Below, one piece after another: positions 7,153 to 16,362 of a DNA stretch of 64,000 nt. The notes under the pieces are model-generated. The model was not told the origin of the DNA and ran no database searches. It saw only the letters and a list, made by a program, of their open reading frames with translations. Source of the stretch: Cystobacter fuscus DSM 2262 (GTDB taxonomy: Bacteria > Myxococcota > Myxococcia > Myxococcales > Myxococcaceae); assembly GCF_000335475.2 (NCBI RefSeq), contig NZ_ANAH02000015.1, positions 186,001 to 250,000 on the forward strand, in the 5' to 3' direction. Each line of letters opens with the position of its first letter. Position 1 is the stretch's first letter. Both the position numbers and the translations under genes were made by a program.

Positions 7153-9452
7153 GCCCCCTGCGCAGGCCCCCAGCCTTCTGGCACCGCTTCCTGGCGGTGC
7201 GCTGGCTCATCCCGCTCATCATCCTCGTCGCCGCGCTGTGCTTCTTCCTCTACACCTTCGAGGCGGACGTGGCGCAGGGCCACCTGCAGACGGAGAAACA
7301 AGCCGTCGCGGAGATGACCCTGCGGATGACGCACCTCAACAGCATGATCGAGTACCTGCTGCGCAACGGGCAGCTCGACGCGGCGCGCAAGGAGCTCTCC
7401 ACCCTGAGCGGCAACTCCACCCTGCAGCAGGGGCTGCTGCTGGACGAGCAGCAGCGGGTGCTGGCCTCCATCCGGCCCGTGCAAGTCGGACTGCCCCTGC
7501 GGGACGCCTGGCCCCAGCTCGACCCGGCCGAGCACGCCCGACGCCTCGCCACCATGTTCGAGCACATGGCCGGCAACGTGCACCTGAGCGAGGACCGACA
7601 GCAGGTGGTGGGCTACTACCCCATCACCCTCCAGAGCAGCCCCGAGGGCACCCGGCACGGCCTGCTCCTGCTGCGCCAGGACCTGACGGCCCAGAAGCAC
7701 GCGCGCCAGGTGGAGGCCGAGCGGTGGGCGGCGCGCTCCTGTCTGGTGGTCGCGGTGCTGGTGTGCCTGGTCAGCCTCGTGGTGCACCTGGTGCTCGGAC
7801 GGCGGATGCAGCGGCTGACCGCCACCGCGCACCGGCTCGCCCGGGGCGAGCTGCACGCGCGCGCCCACCTCCGGGGCGTGGACGAGGTGGGCCTGCTCGG
7901 CCGGGCCTTCGACTTCATGGCCGAGCAGATCGACCACGGCAACCGCCAGCTCCAGGAAAGCCAGGAGCGAACCCGCGCCCTGCTCGACTCCACCGCCGAG
8001 GCCATCTTCGGCCTGGACCTCGAGGGCCGCTGCACCTTCTGCAACCGCGCCGCCCTGCGCCTGTCGGGCCACGAGCACGCGGACGAGCTCCTGGGCCGCT
8101 CGCTGCACTCCATCATCCACCCCGGCCGCGAGCCGTCCGGCGATTGCCGCGTGTGCGAGTCCTTCCGCGAGGAGGGCGCCCTGCACGGCGACGACGAGGT
8201 GCTGCCGCACCCCCGCGACGGCGACGTGCCCGTGGAGTACTGGTCCCACCCGGTGACGCGCGGTGGCGAGCGCGTGGGCTCGGTGGTGACGTTCGTGGAC
8301 ATCCGCGAGCGCAAACGCGCGGAGTCCACCCGCCGGCGCATGGAGGAGGGCTTCCGCGCCCTCATCGAGTACTCGCCGGACGCCATCTTCCTGCACCGCG
8401 CCGGCACCCTGCTGTTCGCCAACCGCGCCGCCGCCACGCTCCTGGGGCATGCGAGCCCCGAGTCCCTGCGCGGCCTGCCGGTGTCGGAGCTGGTGCTGCC
8501 CGGCGAGGAGGCCGCCCTCACGGTGACGAGCCAGGCGGGGCTGCCCCGCGAGGTGCGCTTGCGCCGCCCCGATGGCCGCCAGGCGGTGGGCGAGGTGATG
8601 ACCGTGTCGCTGCTCTTCGAGGGCCTGGCCACCGTGGCCTGCATCACCCGCGACATCACCGAGCGCCGCCAGGTGCAGGAGCGCATCCTCGCCACCGAGC
8701 GCATGGTGTCCCTGGGCACGCTCGCCGCGGGCGTGGCCCATGAAATCAACAACCCCCTGGCCTACCTGCTCAGCAACCTGCGCTTCGTGGACGCCGAGGT
8801 GCGCGACATGGCCGGGCACGTGGCCGAGCTGTCCGGCGAAGCGGGCCTGGAAATCCAGCAGGCGCTGCGCGAGGCCATCGACGGCGGCAACCGCGTGCGC
8901 GACATCGTGCGCGACTTGAGGACGTTCTCGCGCGGCGGGGATGACCTGCGCAGCCCCGTGGACATCCACACCGTGCTCGACTCGTGCGCGAACATGGCCC
9001 GGAGTGAGATCCGCCACCGCGCCCGGCTGGTGAAGAACTACGGGACGGTGCCACGCGTGTTCGCCAATGACTCGCGGCTCGGGCAGCTCTTCCTCAACCT
9101 GCTCGTCAACGCCGCGCAGGCCATTCCCCACGGCAACGCCCACCGCAACGAGATCCGCGTCACCACCACGTGCGAGGGGGGTCAGGTGCTGGTGGAGATC
9201 CAGGACACGGGCGTGGGCATCCCCCCGGAGCACCTCAGCCGTCTCTTCGACCCCTTCTTCACCACCAAACCCGTGGGCGTCGGCACCGGAATGGGACTGT
9301 CCGTCTGCCACGGCATCGTCACCGCTCAGGGCGGGCGCATCTCCGTGGAGAGCCACCCCAACCAAGGCAGCACCTTCCGCGTGGTGCTGCCCGCCATCGA
9401 GACTCCTCTGGAGCACTTCGGCCTCGACGAGCCCGAGCGCGCCGCCTCCTGA
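7149..9452 (+). CDS. Membrane sensor histidine kinase with HAMP and two PAS domains
   Basis: 767 aa. The ATG at 7149 is chosen because it precedes the first membrane helix (about 18-36, WLIPLIILVAALCFF) and overlaps the preceding mini-gene stop. A periplasmic sensor region of about 160 residues is closed by a second helix (about 196-217). HAMP (about 218-270) and two PAS domains (about 275-395 and 400-510) follow. The dimerisation domain carries His531 (AGVAHEINNPLAY). The ATPase domain has an N box (LNLLVNAAQA), DTGVGI and GTGMGLS. It autophosphorylates and passes phosphate to an unidentified regulator; no regulator gene is adjacent. Confidence 0.92.
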   Translation: MSPLRRPPAFWHRFLAVRWLIPLIILVAALCFFLYTFEADVAQGHLQTEKQAVAEMTLRMTHLNSMIEYLLRNGQLDAARKELSTLSGNSTLQQGLLLDEQQRVLASIRPVQVGLPLRDAWPQLDPAEHARRLATMFEHMAGNVHLSEDRQQVVGYYPITLQSSPEGTRHGLLLLRQDLTAQKHARQVEAERWAARSCLVVAVLVCLVSLVVHLVLGRRMQRLTATAHRLARGELHARAHLRGVDEVGLLGRAFDFMAEQIDHGNRQLQESQERTRALLDSTAEAIFGLDLEGRCTFCNRAALRLSGHEHADELLGRSLHSIIHPGREPSGDCRVCESFREEGALHGDDEVLPHPRDGDVPVEYWSHPVTRGGERVGSVVTFVDIRERKRAESTRRRMEEGFRALIEYSPDAIFLHRAGTLLFANRAAATLLGHASPESLRGLPVSELVLPGEEAALTVTSQAGLPREVRLRRPDGRQAVGEVMTVSLLFEGLATVACITRDITERRQVQERILATERMVSLGTLAAGVAHEINNPLAYLLSNLRFVDAEVRDMAGHVAELSGEAGLEIQQALREAIDGGNRVRDIVRDLRTFSRGGDDLRSPVDIHTVLDSCANMARSEIRHRARLVKNYGTVPRVFANDSRLGQLFLNLLVNAAQAIPHGNAHRNEIRVTTTCEGGQVLVEIQDTGVGIPPEHLSRLFDPFFTTKPVGVGTGMGLSVCHGIVTAQGGRISVESHPNQGSTFRVVLPAIETPLEHFGLDEPERAAS

Positions 9453-9459
9453 GCAGGCC

Positions 9460-9690
9460 TCAGCCCGTCTTGCCCACCAGCCGCACCCGCGGCTCGGGCT
9501 CCCGGACATGCTCGGGGTTGCCCCTCAGCCGCCGCATCGCCCGTCCCAGGTCCGCCTGGGACACCTGCGGCCAGACCCCCGGAGGTGTGCGTGCCACGTT
9601 GGGCCGAGGCGCTTCGTCCTGAGCGCCTCGCTTGAAAGGCGACTCGGACACGGACAGCTCCTTCAAGTCCTCATCCTTCATGTGCCCCAT
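9460..9690 (-). CDS. Small hypothetical protein
   Basis: 76 aa, starting at the ATG at 9690, which follows a near-perfect ribosome site (AGGAGG, 5 bases upstream). A longer frame to 9744 lacks one. The protein is hydrophilic (MGHMKDEDLKEL then SESPFKRG), Pro-rich in the middle (PNVARTPPGVWPQ) and basic later (GRAMRRLRG). No signal peptide, helix or known motif is seen. It converges on the sensor kinase gene with 7 bases between stops. I do not recognise it. Confidence 0.55.
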   Translation of the reverse strand: MGHMKDEDLKELSVSESPFKRGAQDEAPRPNVARTPPGVWPQVSQADLGRAMRRLRGNPEHVREPEPRVRLVGKTG

Positions 9691-9851
9691 ATCCACCTCC
9701 TGGAAGGGTTCCCCCGTTAGTGAGGCTAATGGGTCAATTGCCATTTGGTCAAGTTTTTCTGGAATTTAACCGGGAGGGTGTTCTCCAACGGAAATAGGCT
9801 GGGGGGTCCTGTCTTGCGGTGAACGGGCTCGTACCGGAGGGTGATGGAGCA

Positions 9852-9881
9852 CGACGCGGCGCGGCGCGGCGCGACGCGGCG
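9852..9881. repeat. Six tandem CGRCG pentamers
   Basis: Six consecutive copies of CGRCG (CGACG or CGGCG) lie in the intergenic stretch 9691-9948 upstream of the small hypothetical gene. This is a simple-sequence repeat that could vary in copy number. Apart from this, that stretch shows only AT-rich sequence near 9730-9770, which may hold the promoter. Confidence 0.7.
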
Positions 9882-9948
9882 TGAAAAGGCCGTGGACGGA
9901 GCGTCCCTTCAACGTGAGACGCCAGCGCTCGCCCCCGAGGTCACCCGG

Positions 9949-11286
9949 TCAAGGCTTCTGGATGTTGAAGAAGCTCGAGTAGATTTCACTGCCCGTCATC
10001 AACTTGGGCCAGGTGGGAGGCGCCTCGGCCACGACGTCGCCGTGCTCGTCCAGGCGGAGCATGATCATCTCATGCCGCTCGAGCGCGGGCAGGAGCATGG
10101 GCGAGTGGGTCGTCACGATGAACTGCATGCGCGGAAACACGCGCTTGAGCACCGGCACGAGCCGCACCTGCCACCGGGGATGGAGGTGGAGATCGAGCTC
10201 GTCGATGAGCACCATGCCCTCCATGTCCTCCAGGGGAATGGCCTCACCGATGTCGAGGTACATCTGCCCGATGAGATCGGCGATCCACGCGATGGTCGAC
10301 TGGTAGCCCTGCGAGAGCCAGGTGGCGGGGATCTTCGTCTTCTGACCGGAGAACGCGAACTCGAAGCTGTGGGATCGGACCAGATCGCCCGGCTGCGTCA
10401 CTCCGCCCCGGCCGCGCAGTTCGACCGCCTCCACATGAGGCAGCAGATGATTGTCGACGAATACCTTCTCGAGCGCGTGGATGAAGGGCTCGAAACGCGG
10501 CGTATCGGCGAACTGGTTGGCGAAGCCCGTACCGACGAGCGGTGCCTTGCCAAAAAGCGGCTCGAGCCGGTTGAGCACACGATCCTTCAGCTCGGACGCG
10601 CTGAGCGGCACCGGTAGCTGACGCTGCGTGCCGTAGCCAGCGACAAACCAGCCCGGAAGGGATTTCGCACGGGCTTCCGCGAGGGGGTTCTGAAGAGCAA
10701 GTGCATAGCCGCCCAACCAAGACAAAAGGGCGGCATCGGAACGCACGTCCTCCCCCTCGAGCTTCCAACTGAAAGGTGTCCCTTCCTCCTCCTCCTTGAT
10801 TTCCGACAACAACCTCTTGAGGCGAGCCACCATCACATTGGAATCAGAGGGAAGATGGTTGTCAGCAGAGGACGCGAGCGCATTGACGGAGGCAAACAGG
10901 GATGTTCCCCGGAACGTCGACTGTCGAGGCTCGATGTCCAGAGAACTTCGCAGGCCCGGGGAGCGCTGCTCCTTGAAGAAGACCTTGGAGGCCTCGGGAA
11001 AAACGCGCCATTTCTCCATTCTGGTACCGAATTCGAAATCAGCGCGAAGCTGCACGGAGTCCTCGGCCGGTCGCCTCAAGTCCGGCAGCGAGGGCACATC
11101 CGCCAGTTGGTTGGCACGATCCGAGCCACTCGCCACCAGGGCGATCGCCTGGAGCAACGTCGTCTTGCACGCCCCGTTTTCCGCGACGAGCACGGTCCAC
11201 ATCCGGGGCTTTCCCTCGTGCGTGAAGTCGAGGGAGAGGTCCCGCATGCGCTTCAGGTTCTTCACGTGCAGCCGGTTGATGTACAT
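9949..11286 (-). CDS. AAA/ABC-type ATPase (OLD/PtuA-like) with an altered Walker A motif
   Basis: 445 aa from the ATG at 11286, which has GGAGGAG 5 bases upstream. The order is an N-terminal ABC-like strand region, a P-loop at residues 35-42 reading AENGACKT (normally GxxxxGK[ST]), a long helical insert, Walker B (GMVLIDELDLHLHP) and the switch TTHSP. Gly before Lys41 is Cys40 (TGC, one base from GGC) and the first Gly is Ala35. It is clearly paralogous to the ATPase at 59110: both share a WTV...NGxxKTTLLQA block and an LHLHPxWQ...QFIVTxHSP block. No HNH nuclease or other partner gene lies beside it. ATP hydrolysis may be impaired; nucleotide sensing or decay are alternatives. Confidence 0.85.
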   Translation of the reverse strand: MYINRLHVKNLKRMRDLSLDFTHEGKPRMWTVLVAENGACKTTLLQAIALVASGSDRANQLADVPSLPDLRRPAEDSVQLRADFEFGTRMEKWRVFPEASKVFFKEQRSPGLRSSLDIEPRQSTFRGTSLFASVNALASSADNHLPSDSNVMVARLKRLLSEIKEEEEGTPFSWKLEGEDVRSDAALLSWLGGYALALQNPLAEARAKSLPGWFVAGYGTQRQLPVPLSASELKDRVLNRLEPLFGKAPLVGTGFANQFADTPRFEPFIHALEKVFVDNHLLPHVEAVELRGRGGVTQPGDLVRSHSFEFAFSGQKTKIPATWLSQGYQSTIAWIADLIGQMYLDIGEAIPLEDMEGMVLIDELDLHLHPRWQVRLVPVLKRVFPRMQFIVTTHSPMLLPALERHEMIMLRLDEHGDVVAEAPPTWPKLMTGSEIYSSFFNIQKP

Positions 11287-11342
11287 GCGTTCTCCTCCGC
11301 CCCTCTTCTTACGCCCCCACGCGGGAGCCGTCGTGTGGATTC

Positions 11343-14063
11343 CTAGCGCGCGCGCCGCGGCGCGGCGAGGAAGGACTCGATGCTCGGGCCCTGGGCCGCC
11401 TTGAAGGCGATGCACAGGTCGATGGACTCCAGCACCAGGGCGAGGGAGCGGGGGCCTCCGGCGGCACGCGTCATGCGCTCGGTGAAGAACGCGGCGGTTT
11501 CCTGGCGGTGCACGGGATCGCAGTAGGACGAGGCGACCGCCGCGAGGTACGCCACCTGCTCATCCGGCATGCGCGCGGCGAGCGCGTCGTAGTTCTTCGA
11601 CACGAAGGCGGAGGCCACATCCCGCGAGCGCACGTCGCTGGCCGCGCCGAACAACAACCGCCACACCTCGCGCAGATCCACGGCCGGCTCCAGCAGCAAC
11701 CCCAGGTTGCGTTGGACCAGGTCCGCCTGGTGGAAGTCGCGCAGCGCGCCGAGGATCTCCTCCCGCCGCTTGCGCTCCGTCGCCGCGCTCAACGCCGTCA
11801 TCATCCTCGCGTGCAGGGCCGCGTCGCCCCAGGCGGCGGCGGTGGCCAGCGTGGACTCCACCAGCTCGGCGTCGATCGCCCGGGTGTCCCCCCCGAGCCA
11901 CCGCTCCGTCAGGCGCCGGGCCTCCGCCGTGAGCCGCGGGTCCCCGCCCTGCTTGCCGGCGAGCTCGAGCAGCAGGGGCCGCAGCAGCCGCGTGTCCACG
12001 TCCTCGGTGGCGCGCGGCGTGAAACCGAGCGCCCGGGCCCGCGCGCCATAGGTGTCGCGCAGGAAGCGCTGGCGGTCGGCCTGGCGCGGCTCGGACAGCA
12101 GCGAGGGCTTCATCAGCTCCAACAGCTCCAGCGAGGACTGGAACACCCGCAGGTCCTTCTCCCCGGCCAGCCCCGGCAGCAGGCCGAGCGCGTCCGCGGC
12201 GGGCATCGCCCCAGCGCCCACCAGGGCCCGCATGTCCCCGAGAAGGGCCACGCGCTCGGCGCGCGAGAGGTGACGGCTGTCGGTGGAGAGCAGTCGGCTG
12301 AGCATCCGCGCGTCCACGGAGGTGCGGTAGTAGCCCGCCCCGTCCGCGTTGGGCTCGAGCCAGGCGGGGCAGCCCCGGGCCTCGGGCAGCGGCAGACGGG
12401 CCGTCTCGGTCTCCAGGAGCGTACAGGCGCGTGCCGCCCGGGCCCCCGTGCCATGGCGCACGCACACCGGCACCTTCCAGAGCTGCTGCGTGCCACCCGC
12501 GGAGCCCAGGGGCAGGAAGCGGCGCTGGGTGAGTTCCACCTCGGGCACCCGGGCCGAGCAATCCAGCCGGGCGGTGATGAGCGGCGCACCGCCCTGCTCC
12601 AGGAAGGAGTCCAACACCCCCGACACGTCCCGCTGCGCCTCCGCCGACAGGGCGGCGATGAAGTCGCTCGCGGTGGCACTGCCGTGCTCGTGCGCGCGCA
12701 GGTGGCGGCGCGCCCCGCGCTGGAAGACGTCCGGGCCCAGCCACTGCTCCGTCATGTACAACACCGCCGCGCCCTTGCCGTAGGTGATGCCGTCGAAGGC
12801 GTTGAAGATGTCGTCCTCGCCCTGGATGGGCTGGCGGATGCGGCGCGCCGACAGCAGGCTGTCCGCGGTCAACGTGCGCGAGCGGGCGCCCACCCGCGTC
12901 AGGGGCTCGTCCCACGAGGGCTGGGTGTCCGCGACGGCGCGGCTCGCGGCCCAGGAGGCGAAGGCCTCGTTGAGCCACAGGTCATCCCACCACTGCATGG
13001 TGACGAGGTTGCCGAACCACTGGTGCGCCAGCTCGTGCGCCTGCGTTTCGTAGAAGGAGCGCTGACGCTCCACGGAGTCCTCCTCCTCGCGGGCCAGCAT
13101 CAGCTCCGAGTTGAACGTCACCAGGCCCGGATTCTCCATGGCCCCCTGGAACAGGGGCACGGCGAGCACGTCCAGCTTCTCGTAGGGATAGGGCACGCCG
13201 AAGTAGCGCTCCAGCCAGGCGAGCAGTCCGGGCGTCACCCGGGCGGCATGGGCGCCCTCGGCGGCACGGCCCCGGGTGGTGACGATGCGGGTGCGCACGG
13301 CCTTCTCCCCCGAGGCCGGGGCCTCCAGGAAGTCGAAGGGGCCCACCCCAAAGGCGACGAGATAGCTGGGCAGCGGCTGCGTCCGGGCGAAGCGCCAGGT
13401 GGTGCCTCCCTCGCCCCCCGGCTCCTGGCTCACCACGGGCGTGTTGGTGACCACCGTCAGGCCCGCGGGCACGTGGAAGGTGAGCTGCCAGGGCACCTTG
13501 AAGCCCGGCTCGTCGAAGCACGGGAAGACCCGCCGCGCCCCGAGCGGCTCGAACTGGGTGAAGGCATACCAGTCACCCGCCTCGAGCGCGCGGAAGGCCC
13601 CGCTCACCTCGCGCTCGGACAGCACGCCCTCGTAGACGAGGCGCAGGTGCGCGGGACCGGGCCCAAGCGCCGCCTCGGGCTGGAAGCCGAGGAAGTCCCC
13701 CGTGCCCTTCACCTGGGAGACCGCCACCGGCACGCCCCCCACCGTCAGGGACGCCTCCTTCACCGTGAGCTCATGGCCCAACAGCCACACCGTCCGCGTG
13801 GTCTCCTTGACGTCCAGGTCGATGTCGAGCACCCCCTGGAAGGTGGGCTGGGTGGGGTCCAGGGTCAGCTCGGCCGAGTACCCCGTGGGCCGCACGCCCG
13901 TGGGCAGGCGCAGGGTGGGCGACACCGGAGGGGAGCGCGGGGCCGCCGGGGCGGCGCCAGGCGCGGACGCGGAGGCGGGTGCAGCGGACACCTCGAGACG
14001 GGTGGCGCACGCCGTCAAGGCGGCCGACAGGACGAGCGCCGCGCGGCGAAAGGTTCTGAGCAT
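11343..14063 (-). CDS. M1 family zinc aminopeptidase, lipoprotein
   Basis: 906 aa. The ATG at 14063 opens onto a lipoprotein signal (LVLSAALTAC), so the enzyme is probably anchored in the outer membrane or periplasmic face. After an Ala/Pro-rich linker comes the M1 N-terminal beta domain. The exopeptidase signature GAMENPG follows, then zinc ligands His343, Glu344 (catalytic), His347 and Glu366 (HELAHQWFGNLVTMQWWDDLWLNE). The C-terminal half is the helical ERAP1-like domain. It removes N-terminal residues from peptides, plausibly for feeding on prey protein (inference). The AAA ATPase gene starts 56 bases downstream on the same strand; the LpxL-like gene is divergent. Confidence 0.93.
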   Translation of the reverse strand: MLRTFRRAALVLSAALTACATRLEVSAAPASASAPGAAPAAPRSPPVSPTLRLPTGVRPTGYSAELTLDPTQPTFQGVLDIDLDVKETTRTVWLLGHELTVKEASLTVGGVPVAVSQVKGTGDFLGFQPEAALGPGPAHLRLVYEGVLSEREVSGAFRALEAGDWYAFTQFEPLGARRVFPCFDEPGFKVPWQLTFHVPAGLTVVTNTPVVSQEPGGEGGTTWRFARTQPLPSYLVAFGVGPFDFLEAPASGEKAVRTRIVTTRGRAAEGAHAARVTPGLLAWLERYFGVPYPYEKLDVLAVPLFQGAMENPGLVTFNSELMLAREEEDSVERQRSFYETQAHELAHQWFGNLVTMQWWDDLWLNEAFASWAASRAVADTQPSWDEPLTRVGARSRTLTADSLLSARRIRQPIQGEDDIFNAFDGITYGKGAAVLYMTEQWLGPDVFQRGARRHLRAHEHGSATASDFIAALSAEAQRDVSGVLDSFLEQGGAPLITARLDCSARVPEVELTQRRFLPLGSAGGTQQLWKVPVCVRHGTGARAARACTLLETETARLPLPEARGCPAWLEPNADGAGYYRTSVDARMLSRLLSTDSRHLSRAERVALLGDMRALVGAGAMPAADALGLLPGLAGEKDLRVFQSSLELLELMKPSLLSEPRQADRQRFLRDTYGARARALGFTPRATEDVDTRLLRPLLLELAGKQGGDPRLTAEARRLTERWLGGDTRAIDAELVESTLATAAAWGDAALHARMMTALSAATERKRREEILGALRDFHQADLVQRNLGLLLEPAVDLREVWRLLFGAASDVRSRDVASAFVSKNYDALAARMPDEQVAYLAAVASSYCDPVHRQETAAFFTERMTRAAGGPRSLALVLESIDLCIAFKAAQGPSIESFLAAPRRAR

Positions 14064-14156
14064 GCGCGCGGATCTAGCCCAAGACGCCTGGAGGGTGTAG
14101 CGACACGACGGAAGCGCCCCTTGCCTCGGGCACCTGCTTCCAGGTGGAGTGCCAAC

Positions 14157-15149
14157 GTGTCCAGCTCCCTCTCCCCCTCCTCGAGTCCCACCCACGTTCC
14201 ACCCGCGCCCCGTCTCTCCCAGGTGATGGGTGAGCGCCCCTCGCCCGTGGTGGGCTGGCTCGCCAACCGGGTGATGGACGCGCTGTGCGCCCTGCCCGCC
14301 TCGGTGCGCGATGGCTTCGCGCGTTTCGTGGGCTGGCTGGCGTTCACCCTGGGCATCCGCCGCCGGGTGGCCCTGGAGAACCTCGCGCACGCGTTCCCGG
14401 AGAAGAGCGAGGCGGAGCGGCGGAGCATCGCGCTCGGGGCTTACATCACCATGGCGCGCGTGGTCATCGAGTCCATCGACACGAGGGATCTCGTGAACCT
14501 GTCCTGGGTCGCCCCCGAGGCGCCCGGCGGCGACTGGGAAGCGCTCAAGGCCCATGTGGCGACGGGCCGGGGCGCGCTGTTGGTGACGGCGCACTTCGGC
14601 AACTGGGAACGGGCGGGAAAGCTGCTGCCCCAGTGGGGCGTTCCCCTGGACGCGCTGGTGCGCCCGCTGAAGGGGGCGCTCAACATGCGCATCGTGGACA
14701 ACCGGGTGGCCGCGGGCGTGGGCCTCATCTACCCCAAGGGCGCCATCGCCCAGGCGCAGGAGGCGGTGGAGCTGGGCGAGTCGGTGTTGATGCTGTTGGA
14801 TCAAGCGCTGCCGGCGAAGGCGGCGGTGTTCGTCCCCTTCTTCGGGCGGCTGGCGTCCACCACGCCGGCGCTGGCGGTGGTGGCCCAGCGCACCGGAGCG
14901 CCGGTGTTCGTGGTGATGGGCGTGCGGGACGCGAGCGGGCGCATCCTGCGCATAGAGGTGGAGGGCCCCATCCCCGCGCCACCGGCCCAGGAGGGGCAGG
15001 ATCCCATCGTGGCGCACACGGCGGCGGTGACGGCAGTGCTGGAGCGTCACATCCGGCGCCACCCGGGCCAGTGGCTGTGGCTGCACCGGCGCTGGAAGGT
15101 GCAACCCCCCGCGGCGCAACTGACGCCGGGTGGCGAGGGGCGCGGATGA
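14157..15149 (+). CDS. Lysophospholipid/lipid A acyltransferase, LpxL/HtrB-like
   Basis: 330 aa if started at GTG 14157, where GGAG lies 7 bases upstream. The ATG at 14226 would give 307 aa, nearer the usual family length, but has no well-placed ribosome site. The catalytic H(X4)E motif is AHFGNWERAG. A hydrophobic N-terminal segment (FVGWLAFTLGI) and the later LLDQALPAKAAVFVPFFG block are typical of lauroyl/myristoyl-ACP acyltransferases of lipid A synthesis at the inner membrane. Its stop overlaps the metallophosphatase start by ATGA, so the two are translated together. Acyl donor and acceptor cannot be read from sequence. Confidence 0.85.
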   Translation: MSSSLSPSSSPTHVPPAPRLSQVMGERPSPVVGWLANRVMDALCALPASVRDGFARFVGWLAFTLGIRRRVALENLAHAFPEKSEAERRSIALGAYITMARVVIESIDTRDLVNLSWVAPEAPGGDWEALKAHVATGRGALLVTAHFGNWERAGKLLPQWGVPLDALVRPLKGALNMRIVDNRVAAGVGLIYPKGAIAQAQEAVELGESVLMLLDQALPAKAAVFVPFFGRLASTTPALAVVAQRTGAPVFVVMGVRDASGRILRIEVEGPIPAPPAQEGQDPIVAHTAAVTAVLERHIRRHPGQWLWLHRRWKVQPPAAQLTPGGEGRG

Positions 15150-15811
15150 TCCGGACCCTGTTCATCGGAGACGTGCACGGGTGCGCGGAGGAACTCGACG
15201 CGCTGCTGGAGGAGTGCGGCCACCGTCCGGGAGACCGGGTGGTGCTGGTGGGAGACCTCGTGGCCAAGGGGCCGGACTCGGCGGGAGTGGTGCGCCGGGC
15301 GAGGGAGCGCGGGATGCTCGCGGTGCGCGGCAACCACGACGAGCACGTGTTGCGCTGGCACAAGGGCCAGATGCCCAAACACAAGAAGCTCAAGCCCGAG
15401 CACAAGCAGGTGCTGGACACTCTCACGGACGCGGACTGGGCCTACCTGGAGTCGCGGCCCCTGCACCTGCCCTTCCCCGAGTTCAACGTGCGCGTGGTGC
15501 ACGGGGGCCTGGTGCCCGGCGTCCCCTTGGAGAAGCAGGAGCCGGAGCTGATGATCAACCTGCGCAGCATCACCTCGGAGGGCGAGCCCTCGAAGAAGCT
15601 GGAGGCCGGGGTGCCGTGGGCGAGCCTGTGGCGGGGACCCGAGTTCATCATCTTCGGCCACGACGCCCTGCGCGGGGTGCAGCGCCATCCCCATGCCATC
15701 GGCCTGGACTCGGGCTGCGTCTACGGCCGGCGCCTCACCGCGTACGTGCTGCCCGAGGCCCGCTTCTACTCGGTGGCGGCGAAGCGCACGTACCTGGACA
15801 TCGACGGGTAG
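15146..15811 (+). CDS. Calcineurin-like metallophosphatase (ApaH/PrpE type)
   Basis: 221 aa. The metal-binding series is complete: GDVHG (Asp9, His11), VGDLVAKGPDS, GNHDEH, and later VVHGG and FGHDA. This is the PPP-like branch that includes ApaH and protein Ser/Thr phosphatases. The GDLVAKGPDS segment resembles ApaH/PrpE, so the substrate may be diadenosine polyphosphate, RNA 5' ends or phosphoprotein. Nothing in the sequence decides. It is translationally coupled to the acyltransferase gene upstream. Confidence 0.88.
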   Translation: MIRTLFIGDVHGCAEELDALLEECGHRPGDRVVLVGDLVAKGPDSAGVVRRARERGMLAVRGNHDEHVLRWHKGQMPKHKKLKPEHKQVLDTLTDADWAYLESRPLHLPFPEFNVRVVHGGLVPGVPLEKQEPELMINLRSITSEGEPSKKLEAGVPWASLWRGPEFIIFGHDALRGVQRHPHAIGLDSGCVYGRRLTAYVLPEARFYSVAAKRTYLDIDG

Positions 15812-15909
15812 GGAGCCCGCCCCCTCTCCGCATGCCCGATGGGCGGGCGCCCGGCCCCGCCCGCTCGCCTCGGAGCATTATCTTCCGGAGAAGAGCCTGG
15901 GAGGTCCTC

Positions 15910-16359
15910 ATGTTCCGCTGCTCCTCGTGTGGTGCCTTCAACCGCGTGCGTCAGCCCGCGCCTCCGGGCCAGCCCACGTGCGGCCGATGCCAGCGTCCCC
16001 TCGACCTGTCGGGCGCTCCCCAGGAGGTGAACGGCGAGGCGCTCGGGCGCGCGGTGCAGTCCTCTCCCGTGCCTGTCCTGCTCGACCTGTGGGCGCCCTG
16101 GTGCGGGCCCTGCCGTGCCGCCGCGCCCATCTTCGACGCGATGGGCCGGGCCCACGCGGGCCGGCTCGTCGTCCTCAAGCTCAACACGGAGGCGGAGCCC
16201 CACGCGGCCAGCCAGTTGGGCGTCCGCGGCATTCCCACCTTCGTCCTCTTCTCCGGTGGCCGGGAAGTGGCGCGCCGCAGCGGGTTGATGCCCCGTCCTG
16301 AGCTGGAGCGCTGGGTGCTCTCGGCCACCCAGGGCGCGGGACCCTCCGCTCCGGTGTGA
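15910..16359 (+). CDS. trxC: Thioredoxin 2 with N-terminal zinc ribbon
   Basis: 149 aa. The N-terminal zinc ribbon has Cys4/Cys7 and Cys24/Cys27. The thioredoxin fold has the redox active site WCGPC (Cys65, Cys68) and the cis-Pro loop GVRGIPTFVLF. This layout is that of TrxC, a cytoplasmic disulfide reductase linked to oxidative stress. GGGAGG lies just upstream of the ATG. It converges on the isoaspartyl peptidase gene with 3 bases between stops. Confidence 0.93.
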   Translation: MFRCSSCGAFNRVRQPAPPGQPTCGRCQRPLDLSGAPQEVNGEALGRAVQSSPVPVLLDLWAPWCGPCRAAAPIFDAMGRAHAGRLVVLKLNTEAEPHAASQLGVRGIPTFVLFSGGREVARRSGLMPRPELERWVLSATQGAGPSAPV

Positions 16360-16362
16360 GGC

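Noticed and set aside
11508-15149. A single plus-strand open frame of 1213 codons across 11.5-15.1 kb
   Set aside because: Most of it is the antisense shadow of the M1 aminopeptidase gene, kept open by high GC. Only the last part, from about 14157, is the acyltransferase gene with its own motifs and ribosome site.
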